Shown: positions 8,622-18,569, counted from the first letter of the stretch. The stretch is DNA of 64,000 nucleotides from Bacteroidales bacterium (GCA_016926235.1 JAFGOZ010000191.1:1-64000); one strand, 5' to 3'. The notes: generated by a model from the letters alone, not told the origin. Numbers and translations are program-made.

Positions 8622-10568
8622 TTACTTTACCGCAATTTTCAAAGATTGTACGTAATTGCCTGTTTTTAACCTGCAAATATAAATGCCTGGTTCAATATTT
8701 TTATTAATAAAGTTCCATTCTCGTTGATATTGACCTGTGTAAAGGTATTCGTTAACTAATGAAATAACAAGTTTCCCATTTATGTCAAACACATCGAGAT
8801 TTACCTGTGATGAATTTGGGATATAAAAATCAATTATGGAAAAATTGATCGCTGGGTTTGGGTATGCTGCAAGCATATTCTGTTTTATCTTAACAGGATT
8901 AACCAGTGAAGTATTTGTTGTATCTGTCATATATTTTAATCCGGGAACCCTGTCTCCATAAATATTAGTACCGGTCTTTAAAATATTTATGGAAAGGTAA
9001 TAGTCCCCTATTGTATTCATGGACTTTACTAAAAGTTTATTAACCCCTTTTTTAATCTGGACTGTCACATCATTTGTTTTTTTTCTGGAAGCCGGTAATA
9101 CTTTTTCACCATTAATATAAACATATATATCCTCATCGCTTCCGGCACTTAAAACGGCTTCCTGTGATACAGGAGAATAGAAATATGTAAATGCGTAAGT
9201 AACAATATTGGTTTGCCCGTTATAATAACTCAACAGATCACAATTATCGTCTAAAAAATATACTGATTGAGACCATCCATCCTGGCCTGGTTCAGGCTCT
9301 ATACCTGCTTCTCCGGAAATATATTCCTGAGAAATTGAAGTACCGGAAAATGCCTGGGATAAAATCCATTTTCGGTTACACATTCCGAAAGCCATGCCAC
9401 TTCTTTCGACTTCTTTTTTGACACTCTCAATGGAAGCTCCCACAACATTAATAAGAGCCTCATTATTTGTTCCCATTCCTACCCTCTCGGCAAGTGTGAT
9501 ATGGTCAATATCAGCCGGATTGATGCAAAACAGTTTTGCACATACATGATCAACAGCAACAGGATCGTTACCTGCTATAATTGTATTCATCCTTACCTGG
9601 TTATCCGGGTTATATGATTTTGTTAATTCAAGACACATTATAGCATCAACAATAATATAGTCGATCCCTGCAATTGTACTCAAATCAACAATCTCTTCAC
9701 AAGTCCAGTCCTGAGGAGGTGCATTGCCATGTAAAATTTTAGAAGGGGTTGCATTACCGTCTTTATCACGTCCACTCATTTTATTATACCCATAATACAT
9801 TCCGGGCGCTGTTCCTATCTGGTTTTTTAAGGCATTGGTAATACCTGTGGTATGAATTTTCAATACAGGGATTGAAAAATATACATCGGCTTCTGCCTCG
9901 GCTTTATGTACATGAAACTTTCCTTCATAAGGTGTAGCAGTTCTTTTATTTTCAGGAATAGTTATTTCAACAAGATCAGTTACCGGGCCATTCAGGTTTA
10001 CAAGTTTCAGATCAATACCATTCAGATAAGGATCAGTCAGGAGACCGGTATATTCATTTAATTCCCACACACTTCCGGCCTCTGCGGGGTCGTCATTTGC
10101 GCGGGCAGTCCCTTCAATTACACTGATATGGATTTTACCGTGGGAAATTTCGTCAACTATTTTAATCACCGCTTTCACCACCCTTACATCTGTTACTCCA
10201 CCATTTCCTGATCCTGTGCCTTCCACAAGATTCACCTTTAAAACAACCTTATCACCTTCCTTAACAACACCACTTAAACCACCCTGTAGTCCTATGGCTT
10301 TACGCACCATGTCCTCGATTTGATTGTAGCTTGGATCCACAGTCCTTGAGACAGGAGTAGTTAAGCCGGAGTAATCTGATGGCACAATGGCTACTGTTGT
10401 TGGCGTTATTGAAATAGCCGCTAAATTCGATTCATATAGATATGTCCCCGGGACTACTTCAAATTTAAGAGCTGTTGACAAATCCCATGCGATTGCCGCA
10501 ATAATTGAAACTACAATAAATAGTCTAATAAAAGATTTTTTAACTTTTCTAATTATTAAAGTATTCAT
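8622..10568 (-). CDS. Secreted DUF362 protein with T9SS sorting domain
   Basis: 648-aa protein with an N-terminal hydrophobic anchor or signal (residues about 14-32). A DUF362 domain (about 85-400) follows, recognisable by GDKVVLKVNLVEGTGSG, DVYFSIPVLKIHTTGITNALKNQIG and NTIIAGNDPVAVDHVCAKLF. Next comes a jelly-roll or PA14-like beta domain (about 440-550; SDEDIYVYINGEKVLPASR). It ends with a type A T9SS sorting domain (about 570-648) containing YPNPA, DINGKLV and EPGIYICRLKTGN. It should therefore cross the outer membrane through the T9SS. DUF362 members are often ferredoxin-like or cofactor proteins in the cytoplasm; this copy lacks a 4Fe-4S ferredoxin Cys cluster, and a secreted version is less common. 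Function unknown. Its upstream gap of 420 bp carries two heptamer tracts. Confidence 0.85.
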   Translation of the reverse strand: MNTLIIRKVKKSFIRLFIVVSIIAAIAWDLSTALKFEVVPGTYLYESNLAAISITPTTVAIVPSDYSGLTTPVSRTVDPSYNQIEDMVRKAIGLQGGLSGVVKEGDKVVLKVNLVEGTGSGNGGVTDVRVVKAVIKIVDEISHGKIHISVIEGTARANDDPAEAGSVWELNEYTGLLTDPYLNGIDLKLVNLNGPVTDLVEITIPENKRTATPYEGKFHVHKAEAEADVYFSIPVLKIHTTGITNALKNQIGTAPGMYYGYNKMSGRDKDGNATPSKILHGNAPPQDWTCEEIVDLSTIAGIDYIIVDAIMCLELTKSYNPDNQVRMNTIIAGNDPVAVDHVCAKLFCINPADIDHITLAERVGMGTNNEALINVVGASIESVKKEVERSGMAFGMCNRKWILSQAFSGTSISQEYISGEAGIEPEPGQDGWSQSVYFLDDNCDLLSYYNGQTNIVTYAFTYFYSPVSQEAVLSAGSDEDIYVYINGEKVLPASRKKTNDVTVQIKKGVNKLLVKSMNTIGDYYLSINILKTGTNIYGDRVPGLKYMTDTTNTSLVNPVKIKQNMLAAYPNPAINFSIIDFYIPNSSQVNLDVFDINGKLVISLVNEYLYTGQYQREWNFINKNIEPGIYICRLKTGNYVQSLKIAVK

Positions 10569-10988
10569 AATAATATTATTTTATTTTTAAAGATAAATTT
10601 CTCTTTTGTATAAGAACATGTGTTATTATTACCTCTACAATTGATATAAAGCATAAATAATGCAATTCAAATTTTTCAAAAAGTTACTCAAATACCTCCT
10701 TTAATCATTATTGTAATCCTCCTCTTACTGATATCCTTTTGATTCCAGCCATTTCAATCCTCTGAATATCTGTAAGAGAAGGTTAATCAACTTTTTTCAT
10801 ACTCACTTGATTCTATGACTGTTTTCGATTCAAATCCCCCTACTCATAATAAGTTTTATAATCACTTTTCCCTTTTCCCTTTCAACTTTGACCTTCCCTA
10901 AAATAGCTTGACAGATTTTACAAATGAGGCCTTGTTAACTTTCTGACAGGTATTGTTCATTATCCATTATACAATATACATTACACAA
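10569..10988. other. 420-bp intergenic region with two 7-nt-period tracts
   Basis: Between the start of the DUF362 gene and the end of the esterase gene, both on the minus strand. No frame looks coding. The only structure is the two short heptamer tracts listed separately at 10865-10899 and 10952-10993. The part nearest 10569 is very AT-rich and should contain the promoter of the DUF362 gene, but I see no exact TAnnTTTG box. Confidence 0.5.
10865..10899. repeat. Pyrimidine-rich heptamer tract (CTTTTCC type)
   Basis: Five consecutive 7-nt units with a CTTTTCC-like consensus. The first two are identical and the later ones are CTTTCAA, CTTTGAC and CTTCCCT. The same flavour of unit (CTTTCAC, CTTTTAC) recurs at 17061-17081 and 39052-39079. 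The first-position C and the T-run are kept in phase throughout, so this is a periodic tract and not just a pyrimidine-rich patch. No function is known. Confidence 0.6.
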
Positions 10989-10993
10989 TCACT
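10952..10993. repeat. ATTATAC-type heptamer tract at the 3' end of the esterase gene
   Basis: Six consecutive 7-nt units of consensus ATTATAC (ATTGTTC, ATTATCC, ATTATAC and related), running to the stop codon of the esterase gene (TGA, at 10989-10991 on the minus strand). The period is exact and the sequence unlike the pyrimidine tract 53 bp away. The tract abuts a gene 3' end, as do the other period-7 tracts in this window. Confidence 0.6.
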
Positions 10994-12167
10994 TCCCTTC
11001 CAACTCATTCAATGCATTCTGTATATCCTTGTTTCCGGGATTCAACCCCAAAGCTTTCCTGTAATTTGCGATGGCAGCGTCTGTATTCCCTGCTGCTTTG
11101 TACGCTGTAGCAAGATATTCAAATGCTTTGTATGATGATGGATAGTATTGCGTATTTAATGTAAAAAAACCGATTGCCTTATCATATTCATTCATATCAT
11201 AAAGAAAGTACTTCCCAAACATCTCAGTCAGCCTTTCCGGAGGCGTAAACGTAATCCCGTATTCCTGGGATTTATTTTCATAAAATTCCTTAACATATGA
11301 TTCTTCCAGCTTAAATTGCGGATCATCCAGAATATAGTAACCGGAGAACATATAAGCCAAACCGCTATATAAACTCTGATACGGCACATTCAAATGATTC
11401 AGATTCTCAAAATAATCATGCTTTACATTACCAACCTGTTTTTCCTTCAATACCTTGAAAAATGCATCCTGCGATTTTCTGAAAGGGCTTTTGTCCTTTT
11501 TACCGTAAGGTGCATTATGCGCCGAGGACATATATAATTTATTGTCAAAGTTGGGTGACTTATATGTCGAATTCTTGAGCATCCGTTCACACAGGTTATT
11601 ATCCCATGGCAATGCCGGGTCCATGGAAATAAATGCATTAAAAAGTTGATTCTTGTTTAACCATGCATACACGGTAAACAACCCGCCCAATGAATGGCCT
11701 GCAAGAATACGATATGGCCCCGTTCTATAGTTGGTTTCAATTTCCGGTATGAGTTCCTTTTCAATAAACTGCAATAGTTTTTCTCCACCGCCACTTACTT
11801 TTGCCCCATCACTCTCAAAACCGTTGAGATTCACTAAACTATGTGTCGGGGTAAGGTCATGGTTTCTGTCTTCGTGGAAGATGGCCACAACGATCATCTC
11901 AGGTATCACGTATTGCGAACTCATAAAATCAGTAAGTCCTGATGCAAGATAGAAATGCTCATCCCCATCCGTAATATACAGTACAGGATATTTATTGGTA
12001 CTGCTATTATAATTTACAGGCAGGTGTACCCAGTAATCTTTTTCGTTCCCAATTATTCCGGAGTAAATGGTATGTTTCTCGCCTGTAATTATCCTGTCGT
12101 TTGCTTGTCCAAATAAAGCATTCGGAAGAATGAGTATACTGGTAAGGAGGATTTTAAGTGGTTTCAT
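10989..12167 (-). CDS. Secreted esterase (enterochelin-esterase-like fold) with C-terminal TPR
   Basis: 392-aa alpha/beta hydrolase with signal peptide (about 1-22, ending ALFGQ). Strand YPVLYITDGDEHFY (oxyanion region) and GHSLGG with nucleophile Ser159 identify the esterase D / IroE-Fes-like family. The acid and His are expected near MDPALPW and FENLNHLNVP. After residue about 330 there are one to two TPR units (AFEYLATAYKAAGNTDAAIANYRKALGLNPGNKDIQNAL), a common tail in Bacteroidota members. The likely role is hydrolysis of an ester substrate in the periplasm; the substrate is unknown. It is transcribed divergently from metH, with a palindromic repeat in the shared upstream gap. Confidence 0.87.
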   Translation of the reverse strand: MKPLKILLTSILILPNALFGQANDRIITGEKHTIYSGIIGNEKDYWVHLPVNYNSSTNKYPVLYITDGDEHFYLASGLTDFMSSQYVIPEMIVVAIFHEDRNHDLTPTHSLVNLNGFESDGAKVSGGGEKLLQFIEKELIPEIETNYRTGPYRILAGHSLGGLFTVYAWLNKNQLFNAFISMDPALPWDNNLCERMLKNSTYKSPNFDNKLYMSSAHNAPYGKKDKSPFRKSQDAFFKVLKEKQVGNVKHDYFENLNHLNVPYQSLYSGLAYMFSGYYILDDPQFKLEESYVKEFYENKSQEYGITFTPPERLTEMFGKYFLYDMNEYDKAIGFFTLNTQYYPSSYKAFEYLATAYKAAGNTDAAIANYRKALGLNPGNKDIQNALNELEGK

Positions 12168-12261
12168 GGCTTAAGTTTAATGTTGTATTAATATTTATTT
12201 CGACCATAAAAATAATAAGGAAATGATTGAGAACGAAAGTAAATTTGATATTACTAACCCA

Positions 12262-12292
12262 GACCCAACAGGTTTCCAAAACCTGTCAGGTC
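12262..12292. repeat. 31-bp palindromic dispersed-repeat-like element
   Basis: Near-perfect inverted repeat. Inner arms ACAGGTTT (12268-12275) and AAACCTGT (12279-12286) surround a 3-nt loop; outer arms GACC and GGTC are separated from the inner arms by a CA/CA mismatch. It stands in the divergent esterase/metH gap and is not followed by a T-run, so it is not an intrinsic terminator. Its hexameric CAGGTT/AACCTG theme is like short palindromes that I recall being scattered between genes in Bacteroidota, but only one copy is visible here. Confidence 0.6.
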
Positions 12293-12353
12293 AGGTTCCT
12301 ATAAATTTCTTCTCAATCACAAAACATTCCTCTGTTTAAATAGTTATTTTAGT

Positions 12354-12361
12354 TAACTTTG
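12354..12361 (+). promoter_or_regulatory. Putative -7 promoter box for metH
   Basis: TAACTTTG matches the Bacteroidota -7 consensus TAnnTTTG exactly and lies 35 bp before the metH ATG. No TTTG -33 element is seen at the standard distance, so this is a half-supported promoter. No cobalamin or SAM riboswitch elements are visible in the same gap. Confidence 0.4.
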
Positions 12362-12396
12362 CTGACTTTAAAATAAATAGAACATTTATTAAGAAA

Positions 12397-15300
12397 ATGG
12401 CCAATACTGACTTAAGAGAGATACTAAAAAGCCGGATCCTTGTATTGGACGGGGCTATGGGAACAATGATCCAGCAACACAAGCTGCAAGAAGCAGATTT
12501 TCGAGGGGAGCGTTTTAAGGATCATCCTGTGGAGCTGAAAGGAAACCTGGATCTGTTAAGCATTACCCAACCTGAGATTATTAAAGACATTCATAAAAAA
12601 TATTTGGAAGCAGGCGCTGATATCATTGAGACTAATTCTTTCTCCTCCAACCGTATTTCCATGGCCGACTATAATATGGAAGACTTATCTTACGAAATAA
12701 GCTTTCATGCTGCCAAAAATGCCCGTGAGGCTATTGAGGAATATATGATAAATGATTCCTCCAAACCACGATGGGTAGCAGGATCGATGGGGCCAACCAA
12801 TCGTACAGCTTCTATATCACCTGATGTAAATGATCCATCGAAGCGCGGAGTAACATTTGATGACCTTGTTATAGCCTATGCCGAGCAAGCCAGCGGGTTG
12901 ATTGATGGAGGTGTGGACATTCTCCTTATCGAAACAGTTTTTGATACATTAAATGCCAAAGCTGCCCTTTTTGCTATAGATGAAATTATGGCAGAAAAAG
13001 GAAAGAATATTCCAATCATGGTGTCCGGAACCATTGCTGATGCCAGCGGACGTACCCTTTCCGGGCAAACCCTGGAAGCATTTGTCACTTCCATTTCCCA
13101 CTTCGACCTGCTAAGTATTGGCCTCAACTGCTCGATGGGAGCAAAAGAACTGAGACCTTATATTGAAGAGCTTAATAAATTAACCCACTTCTATGTAAGC
13201 GTTCATCCCAATGCAGGCCTTCCCAACCAGTTTGGAGGATACGACCAGTCAGCGCAAGAAATGGGAATTTTGATGAAAGATTTTATTGAAAGTGGTTTTG
13301 TCAATATCATTGGAGGTTGTTGTGGTACCTCCCCTGCCCATATTAAAGTGTTTTCAGAATTGGCAAAGAATGCTATCCCACGGAAAAGGCCGGAAAGAAA
13401 GTCTGTTACCCGCCTAAGTGGTTTGGAACCATTAGTAATTGCTCCTGAAAGCAATTTTGTAAACGTAGGTGAACGTACCAATGTTGCCGGCAGTAAAGTA
13501 TTTGCCAACCTCATCAAGGAAGAAAAATATGAGGAAGCGCTCTCCATTGCCCAAAAGCAGGTTGAAGGAGGCGCACAGATCATAGATGTGTGCATGGATG
13601 AAGCTATGATCGATGGCAAAAAAGCCATGACCAAATTCCTGCACCTCATCGTTTCCGAACCTGAAATATCAAAAGTACCCGTCATGATTGACTCTTCCAA
13701 ATGGGAAGTAATAGAATCCGGGTTAAAATGTATTCAGGGTAAGTCCATAGTAAACTCTATAAGCCTGAAAGAAGGTGAACAAAACTTTATAGCTCAGGCG
13801 CAGAAAATAAAAAAATACGGCGCAGCAGTTGTAGTTATGGCCTTTGACGAAAAAGGGCAGGCCGACAGTTTTGAGCGAAAGATTGAAGTATGTAAACGTG
13901 CCTACGACATCCTGGTAAATGATGTACATTTTTCACCTGAAGATATCATTTTTGATCCCAATATTCTATCCGTTGCTACCGGTATTGAAGAGCATAACAA
14001 CTACGCTGTTGATTTTATCAAAGCCGTAAAATGGATTAAAGAAAACCTGCCATACGCAAAAGTAAGCGGGGGTGTAAGTAACCTTTCATTCTCTTTTCGA
14101 GGCAACAATGTGGTAAGGGAAGCTATGCACGCTGCGTTTCTGTATCATGCAATAAAGGTAGGGATGGATATGGGAATCGTTAATCCGGCCATGCTGCAGG
14201 TTTACGATGAAATACCCAAAGACCTGCTCGAACTTGTGGAAGATGTAATACTCAATCGTAAGCCTGACAGTACTGAACGACTTATTACATTTGCAGAAAA
14301 CATAAAGCAAAGTGAAAATAAGGAAAACAAAACAGAAGAATGGCGCACCAAACCGGTAAATGAGCGCCTCTCCTATGCTTTAATAAAAGGTATTACCGAC
14401 TACATTGATGAAGACGTGGAAGAAGCAAGAAAAAACCATTCGCAAGCATTGGAAGTTATTGAAGGGCCACTGATGGATGGAATGAATATAGTTGGCGACT
14501 TGTTTGGTGAAGGAAAAATGTTCCTGCCCCAGGTGGTTAAGAGTGCGCGTGTTATGAAAAAAGCTGTAGCTGTGCTAATGCCATATATTGAAGAAGAGAA
14601 AAAAGTGAGCGGAGCCTCCCAGTCGGCAGGTAAAATACTGCTGGCAACAGTAAAAGGTGACGTGCATGATATTGGCAAAAACATTGTTGGGGTTGTGCTT
14701 GCCTGCAACAATTACGAGATTGTAGACCTGGGTGTAATGGTACCGTCCGACAAAATTCTGGATGAAGCGGAAAAGCAAAAAGCAGACATCCTGGGACTTA
14801 GCGGTCTTATCACCCCATCACTAGACGAGATGATACATGTGGCAAGCGAAATGGAACGGAGAAAATTTAATATTCCTCTATTAATTGGCGGTGCTACCAC
14901 ATCCAAAATCCATACAGCAGTTAAGATTGAACCTCACTATAATTCATCAGTAGTGCATGTTAAGGATGCATCTAAGAGCGTTGGTGTTGCCAATAGCCTT
15001 TTATCCAAAGATCAGGGATCTCCCTATAAGAATTCCGTTAAACAGGAATACGAGAACTTACGAAACACCTATGCAAGTGCAAAAGCCAAAGGCAAATATA
15101 TTTCACTGGAAGAAGCACGCAAAAACAAACTTACCATTGACTGGAATACATCTAAGATATTTAAGCCTGCTTTTACAGGCACTAAAACCTTTATTGATTT
15201 TCCCCTGGAAGAAATCAGGGAATATATCAATTGGGTATTCTTCTTTATAGCCTGGGAAATGAGGGGCAAATATCCGGATCTTCTTGACGATCCAAAAATT

Positions 15301-16074
15301 GGCACCGAAGCCCGTAAACTGTTTGATGATGCGAACACTTTACTTGATCGAATTATCAAAGAGAAACTTATTAAAGCCAATGCCACCATTGGTTTCTTCC
15401 CTGCAAATGCTTTTGGTGATGACATTGAGGTTTATAAGAATGAAGATCGCAAGGAATTACTGACCACATTTTACAACCTCCGCAATCAGCAGGAATTCTC
15501 AGATGGTACGCCTAATCTTTGCCTTTCCGATTTTATTGCTCCAAAAGAATCTGGCATAACAGATTACCTGGGTGCTTTTGCTGTAACAGCAGGAATCGGA
15601 GTAAAAGAACTGGTTGCTGAATTTGAAAAAGCAAACGATGATTATTCTGCCATCATGGTAAAAATACTGGCAGATAGACTTGCAGAAGCTTTTACTGAAC
15701 TGCTTCATGAAAAAGTGCGCAAAGAAATATGGGGCTATGTAAATACTGAAGACAAAAGTAAGGAAGACCTGTTTTTAGAAAATTACCAGGGTATTCGTCC
15801 TGCACATGGTTATCCTGCATGCCCGGATCATTCCGAAAAAGACACACTTTTCAGATTGCTAAATGCAGAAAAAAGTGCCGGGATTTCGCTCACAGAAACT
15901 TTCTCCATGGTGCCGGCCGCATCTGTCAGCGGATTGTATTTTGCACATCCGCAATCACGCTACTTCATTGTAGGTAAAATTTCAGAAGACCAGGTTAAGG
16001 ATTATGCAAAAAGAAAGAAACAGGAAAAAACCCTAATTGAAAAATGTTTATCCCAAAACCTTAATTTTAAATAG
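12397..16074 (+). CDS. metH: Cobalamin-dependent methionine synthase
   Basis: Cytoplasmic enzyme transferring the methyl group of 5-methyl-THF to homocysteine via methylcobalamin. At 1225 aa it is full length with all four modules. The homocysteine-binding domain (about 1-325) has zinc ligands Cys245 (GLNCSMG) and Cys308-Cys309 (GGCCGTSP). The pterin-binding domain spans about 345-610 ([11 protein letters not shown]). The cobalamin cap and Rossmann domain (about 650-890) has the lower-ligand motif DVHDIGKN, His757. The C-terminal activation domain has the AdoMet-binding [12 protein letters not shown] near residue 1134. It therefore belongs to the self-reactivating type. metF follows after 23 bp on the same strand, giving a methionine/one-carbon operon. 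It depends on B12 supply; no B12 synthesis gene is in the window. Confidence 0.98.
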   Translation: MANTDLREILKSRILVLDGAMGTMIQQHKLQEADFRGERFKDHPVELKGNLDLLSITQPEIIKDIHKKYLEAGADIIETNSFSSNRISMADYNMEDLSYEISFHAAKNAREAIEEYMINDSSKPRWVAGSMGPTNRTASISPDVNDPSKRGVTFDDLVIAYAEQASGLIDGGVDILLIETVFDTLNAKAALFAIDEIMAEKGKNIPIMVSGTIADASGRTLSGQTLEAFVTSISHFDLLSIGLNCSMGAKELRPYIEELNKLTHFYVSVHPNAGLPNQFGGYDQSAQEMGILMKDFIESGFVNIIGGCCGTSPAHIKVFSELAKNAIPRKRPERKSVTRLSGLEPLVIAPESNFVNVGERTNVAGSKVFANLIKEEKYEEALSIAQKQVEGGAQIIDVCMDEAMIDGKKAMTKFLHLIVSEPEISKVPVMIDSSKWEVIESGLKCIQGKSIVNSISLKEGEQNFIAQAQKIKKYGAAVVVMAFDEKGQADSFERKIEVCKRAYDILVNDVHFSPEDIIFDPNILSVATGIEEHNNYAVDFIKAVKWIKENLPYAKVSGGVSNLSFSFRGNNVVREAMHAAFLYHAIKVGMDMGIVNPAMLQVYDEIPKDLLELVEDVILNRKPDSTERLITFAENIKQSENKENKTEEWRTKPVNERLSYALIKGITDYIDEDVEEARKNHSQALEVIEGPLMDGMNIVGDLFGEGKMFLPQVVKSARVMKKAVAVLMPYIEEEKKVSGASQSAGKILLATVKGDVHDIGKNIVGVVLACNNYEIVDLGVMVPSDKILDEAEKQKADILGLSGLITPSLDEMIHVASEMERRKFNIPLLIGGATTSKIHTAVKIEPHYNSSVVHVKDASKSVGVANSLLSKDQGSPYKNSVKQEYENLRNTYASAKAKGKYISLEEARKNKLTIDWNTSKIFKPAFTGTKTFIDFPLEEIREYINWVFFFIAWEMRGKYPDLLDDPKIGTEARKLFDDANTLLDRIIKEKLIKANATIGFFPANAFGDDIEVYKNEDRKELLTTFYNLRNQQEFSDGTPNLCLSDFIAPKESGITDYLGAFAVTAGIGVKELVAEFEKANDDYSAIMVKILADRLAEAFTELLHEKVRKEIWGYVNTEDKSKEDLFLENYQGIRPAHGYPACPDHSEKDTLFRLLNAEKSAGISLTETFSMVPAASVSGLYFAHPQSRYFIVGKISEDQVKDYAKRKKQEKTLIEKCLSQNLNFK

Positions 16075-16097
16075 CATAACTTGAAGAAGAAAAACCC

Positions 16098-17009
16098 ATG
16101 AAAATAACCGACATATTTAAAGAGCAGAAACAAACCTTTTCATTTGAGTTTTTTCCACCCAAGGATGAAATTTCAGCCGTTGACTTTGGAATAAACCTCG
16201 GTCAGTTAATGAAACTTTCACCGTCATTTATAACTGTCACTTATGGAGCTGGGGGCTCTACCCAGGAAAAAACATTCAATATAGTCGATTACATCCAGAA
16301 TAAACTAGGTATTACCTGCGCAGCTCACTACACATGCGTAAATGCCACAAAAGAAAAACTCGAAGCCGACCTGAAAGAATTGTATTCAAAGAATATTGAA
16401 AACCTGATGCTTCTCCGTGGAGATCCACCAAAAGGACAGAGCAAATTCACTCCTACTCCCGGAGGATGTGGCCATGCCAGTGATCTGATTGAATTTGCAA
16501 AAAAGGTAAATGACTTTTGTGCCGGGGCAGCCTGTTATCCTGAAAAGCATCTGGAGGCGAAAAATCTGGATGAAGATATTAAATTCTTAAAATTAAAAGT
16601 GGATGCCGGTGCTGATTTTCTCACAACCCAGTTTTTCTTTGATAATGATATTTACTTTTATTTTATAGAAAAAACGAAGCAAGCAGGGATTGATTGTCGT
16701 ATTATACCCGGGATTATTCCAATAACCAACTATAATCAGATAAAAAGGTTCACCCAATTAAGCGGAGCTTCCATACCGGAAGATCTGATGGATAAACTGG
16801 AATCAAATAAAGAAAATCCCGGAAAAATAGAACAACTGGGTATTGATTTTGCAATAGAACAAACACGGGACCTGCTTAGCAAAGGTGCTCCCGGACTCCA
16901 TTTCTATACTTTAAATAAATCAAGAGCAGTAGTTGAAATATTTGAAACTCTGTCACTTGAATTTTTAAGAGGGAAAGAGAAAAACCAGTACAGGCTGGAT
17001 TTTAAATAA
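16098..17009 (+). CDS. metF: 5,10-methylenetetrahydrofolate reductase
   Basis: Flavin enzyme reducing 5,10-methylene-THF to 5-methyl-THF, the substrate of the adjacent MetH. 303 aa, usual MetF length. It has the family opening FSFEFFPPK (residues about 14-22) with the catalytic Glu, the FAD/folate-site segments TYGAGGSTQEKT and NLMLLRGDPPKG, and the late block DFLTTQFFFDN. It sits 23 bp after metH on the same strand, almost certainly co-transcribed. The gap to the convergent pepD is filled by a heptamer tract rather than an ordinary terminator. Confidence 0.97.
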   Translation: MKITDIFKEQKQTFSFEFFPPKDEISAVDFGINLGQLMKLSPSFITVTYGAGGSTQEKTFNIVDYIQNKLGITCAAHYTCVNATKEKLEADLKELYSKNIENLMLLRGDPPKGQSKFTPTPGGCGHASDLIEFAKKVNDFCAGAACYPEKHLEAKNLDEDIKFLKLKVDAGADFLTTQFFFDNDIYFYFIEKTKQAGIDCRIIPGIIPITNYNQIKRFTQLSGASIPEDLMDKLESNKENPGKIEQLGIDFAIEQTRDLLSKGAPGLHFYTLNKSRAVVEIFETLSLEFLRGKEKNQYRLDFK

Positions 17010-17011
17010 GC

Positions 17012-17109
17012 TGTTAAATATTAGCTATTACATATCAGCCATTAACTATTAGCTATTTCCCTTTCACCTTTTACCTCTTTTCAACTAACAACTAATAGCT
17101 AAAAGCTTA
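17012..17109. repeat. Heptamer-periodic tract filling the metF/pepD convergent gap
   Basis: Fourteen consecutive 7-nt blocks from just after the metF stop to the pepD 3' end. The sequence changes along the tract but the phase does not: first TATTAGC-like units, then CTTTTAC-like, then two identical CAACTAA, then TAGCTAA and AAGCTTA. ATTAGCTATTA at 17020-17030 and TAATAGCTAAA at 17093-17103 are near-exact inverted copies, so the RNA from either side could form a long-range stem. No T-run terminator is seen in this convergent gap. Confidence 0.75.
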
Positions 17110-18552
17110 AATAGTTTTAAGTACCTCAACCAAATAATCCCAAAACCTCTTCACCGAAGGAATATAAACTTTCTCATCCGGTGAATGGGGATGATTGATG
17201 GTGGGGCCAAATGACACCATTTCCATATTGGGATATTTACTGCCAATAATGCCGCACTCCAGCCCAGCATGAACAATTATTACCTCAGGCTTTTCCCCAT
17301 TCATCTTTTTATAAACCAAAACAACATGTTTCAATATGTTTGAATCCGGATCAGGTTTCCAGCCCGGGTAAGCACCATCTCTTTCAACCTGTGCACCTGC
17401 TAATGCCAATAAACTTTGCATACGGTTAGCCAAATGGTTTCTTACTGAATCAATTGAGCTCCTGAGCAGGCAATGAACCGATATCTTCCCTGTCATTGTT
17501 GCTACAACCGATAAGTTAGTAGATGTTTCCACAACATCACTAAAACTCTTTTCCATATTTATTACGCCATTTGGCAGACCCTGTAAAATACTTAGTATGT
17601 TATTCTGTTTTTCGACAGGCAACACTTTGCCAGGCAAGTTGGCCGGATATATCTCAAATTTAAAATCCGGTTCTGAAGCAGAAGTCTCTGACAATATCAG
17701 TTTTTCATATTCTTTCACATAGGCATGAAACAGCTTGTCAATTTTTGCAGGTATGATAACCTCAGCCTTTGCCTCACGGGGTATAGCATTACGCATATTG
17801 CCCCCATTTATGGATGCTATCCTGATACCAAATTTTTGAGCGGATTCCCACAGGAAACGTATTAATATTTTAATTGCATTACCTCTGCCCAAATGTATAT
17901 CAATACCAGAGTGTCCTCCTTTTAACCCTTTCACCGCAACCATATAGGGTAATCCATCCCTGCTAATATCTTCCTCCTTATATTCAAAGAAAGCCGAAAG
18001 GTTTTCGCCACCGGCACAACCGATAATAACTTCTCCATCCCTCTCCGTATCCAGGTTAAGCAGCATATTACCCGACAGAATATTTTCCTGTAGTCCGAAT
18101 GCTCCTGTCATTCCTGTTTCTTCATCAATGGTAAACAAACATTCAACAGGACCGTGAGTAATATCATCAGAATCCAGAAGTGCCAGCATAGCAGCTACAC
18201 CAATGCCGTTATCTGCCCCTAAGGTTGTACCGTTAGCTTTTACCCAATCCCCATCAATAATCGCTTCTATGGGATCTTTTTCAAAATCATGCTCTTTTTC
18301 ACTGTTTTTTTGGGGTACCATATCCAGGTGTGATTGTAAAACCAATACAGGCTTGCCTTCACTCCCTTTCGATGCAGGTTTCTTTACAATTACATTTCCA
18401 GTGTTATCTTTTATTGCTTCAAGTTTTCGTTTTTCTGCAAAATCTAAAATATATTGCACAACTTCAGCTTCTTTCCCTGACGGACGTGGAATCTGGGTTA
18501 AATCATAAAAAAAATTCCATAATTTTTGGGGCTGTAAATTCTGAATCATCAT
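17107..18552 (-). CDS. pepD: Aminoacyl-histidine dipeptidase (M20 family)
   Basis: Cytosolic zinc dipeptidase of the PepD (M20C) type, about 481 aa from the preferred start. Metal-site motifs: LQSHLDMVPQ (first His and Asp), GADNGIGVA (bridging Asp), IDEETGMTGA (catalytic and metal Glu), LNLDTE, and the C-terminal GPTINHPHSPDE His. The central lid domain has GLKGGHSGIDIHLGRGNA. The frame is open 17 codons further upstream, but that extension is hydrophobic and unlike the family. The tandem ATG at 18550-18552/18547-18549 (MMIQNLQPQKLW) fits the normal N-terminus and has a -7 box 18 bp upstream. It would degrade peptides of the kind imported by the POT transporter at 27108, though the two are not linked. 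Confidence 0.94.
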   Translation of the reverse strand: MMIQNLQPQKLWNFFYDLTQIPRPSGKEAEVVQYILDFAEKRKLEAIKDNTGNVIVKKPASKGSEGKPVLVLQSHLDMVPQKNSEKEHDFEKDPIEAIIDGDWVKANGTTLGADNGIGVAAMLALLDSDDITHGPVECLFTIDEETGMTGAFGLQENILSGNMLLNLDTERDGEVIIGCAGGENLSAFFEYKEEDISRDGLPYMVAVKGLKGGHSGIDIHLGRGNAIKILIRFLWESAQKFGIRIASINGGNMRNAIPREAKAEVIIPAKIDKLFHAYVKEYEKLILSETSASEPDFKFEIYPANLPGKVLPVEKQNNILSILQGLPNGVINMEKSFSDVVETSTNLSVVATMTGKISVHCLLRSSIDSVRNHLANRMQSLLALAGAQVERDGAYPGWKPDPDSNILKHVVLVYKKMNGEKPEVIIVHAGLECGIIGSKYPNMEMVSFGPTINHPHSPDEKVYIPSVKRFWDYLVEVLKTI

Positions 18553-18569
18553 TTTGTGTTTTAAAAATA

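Noticed and set aside
12168..12396. Cobalamin or SAM riboswitch before metH
   Set aside because: Neither the B12-box nor the SAM core motifs are seen; the only structured element is the 31-bp palindrome, which is too small.
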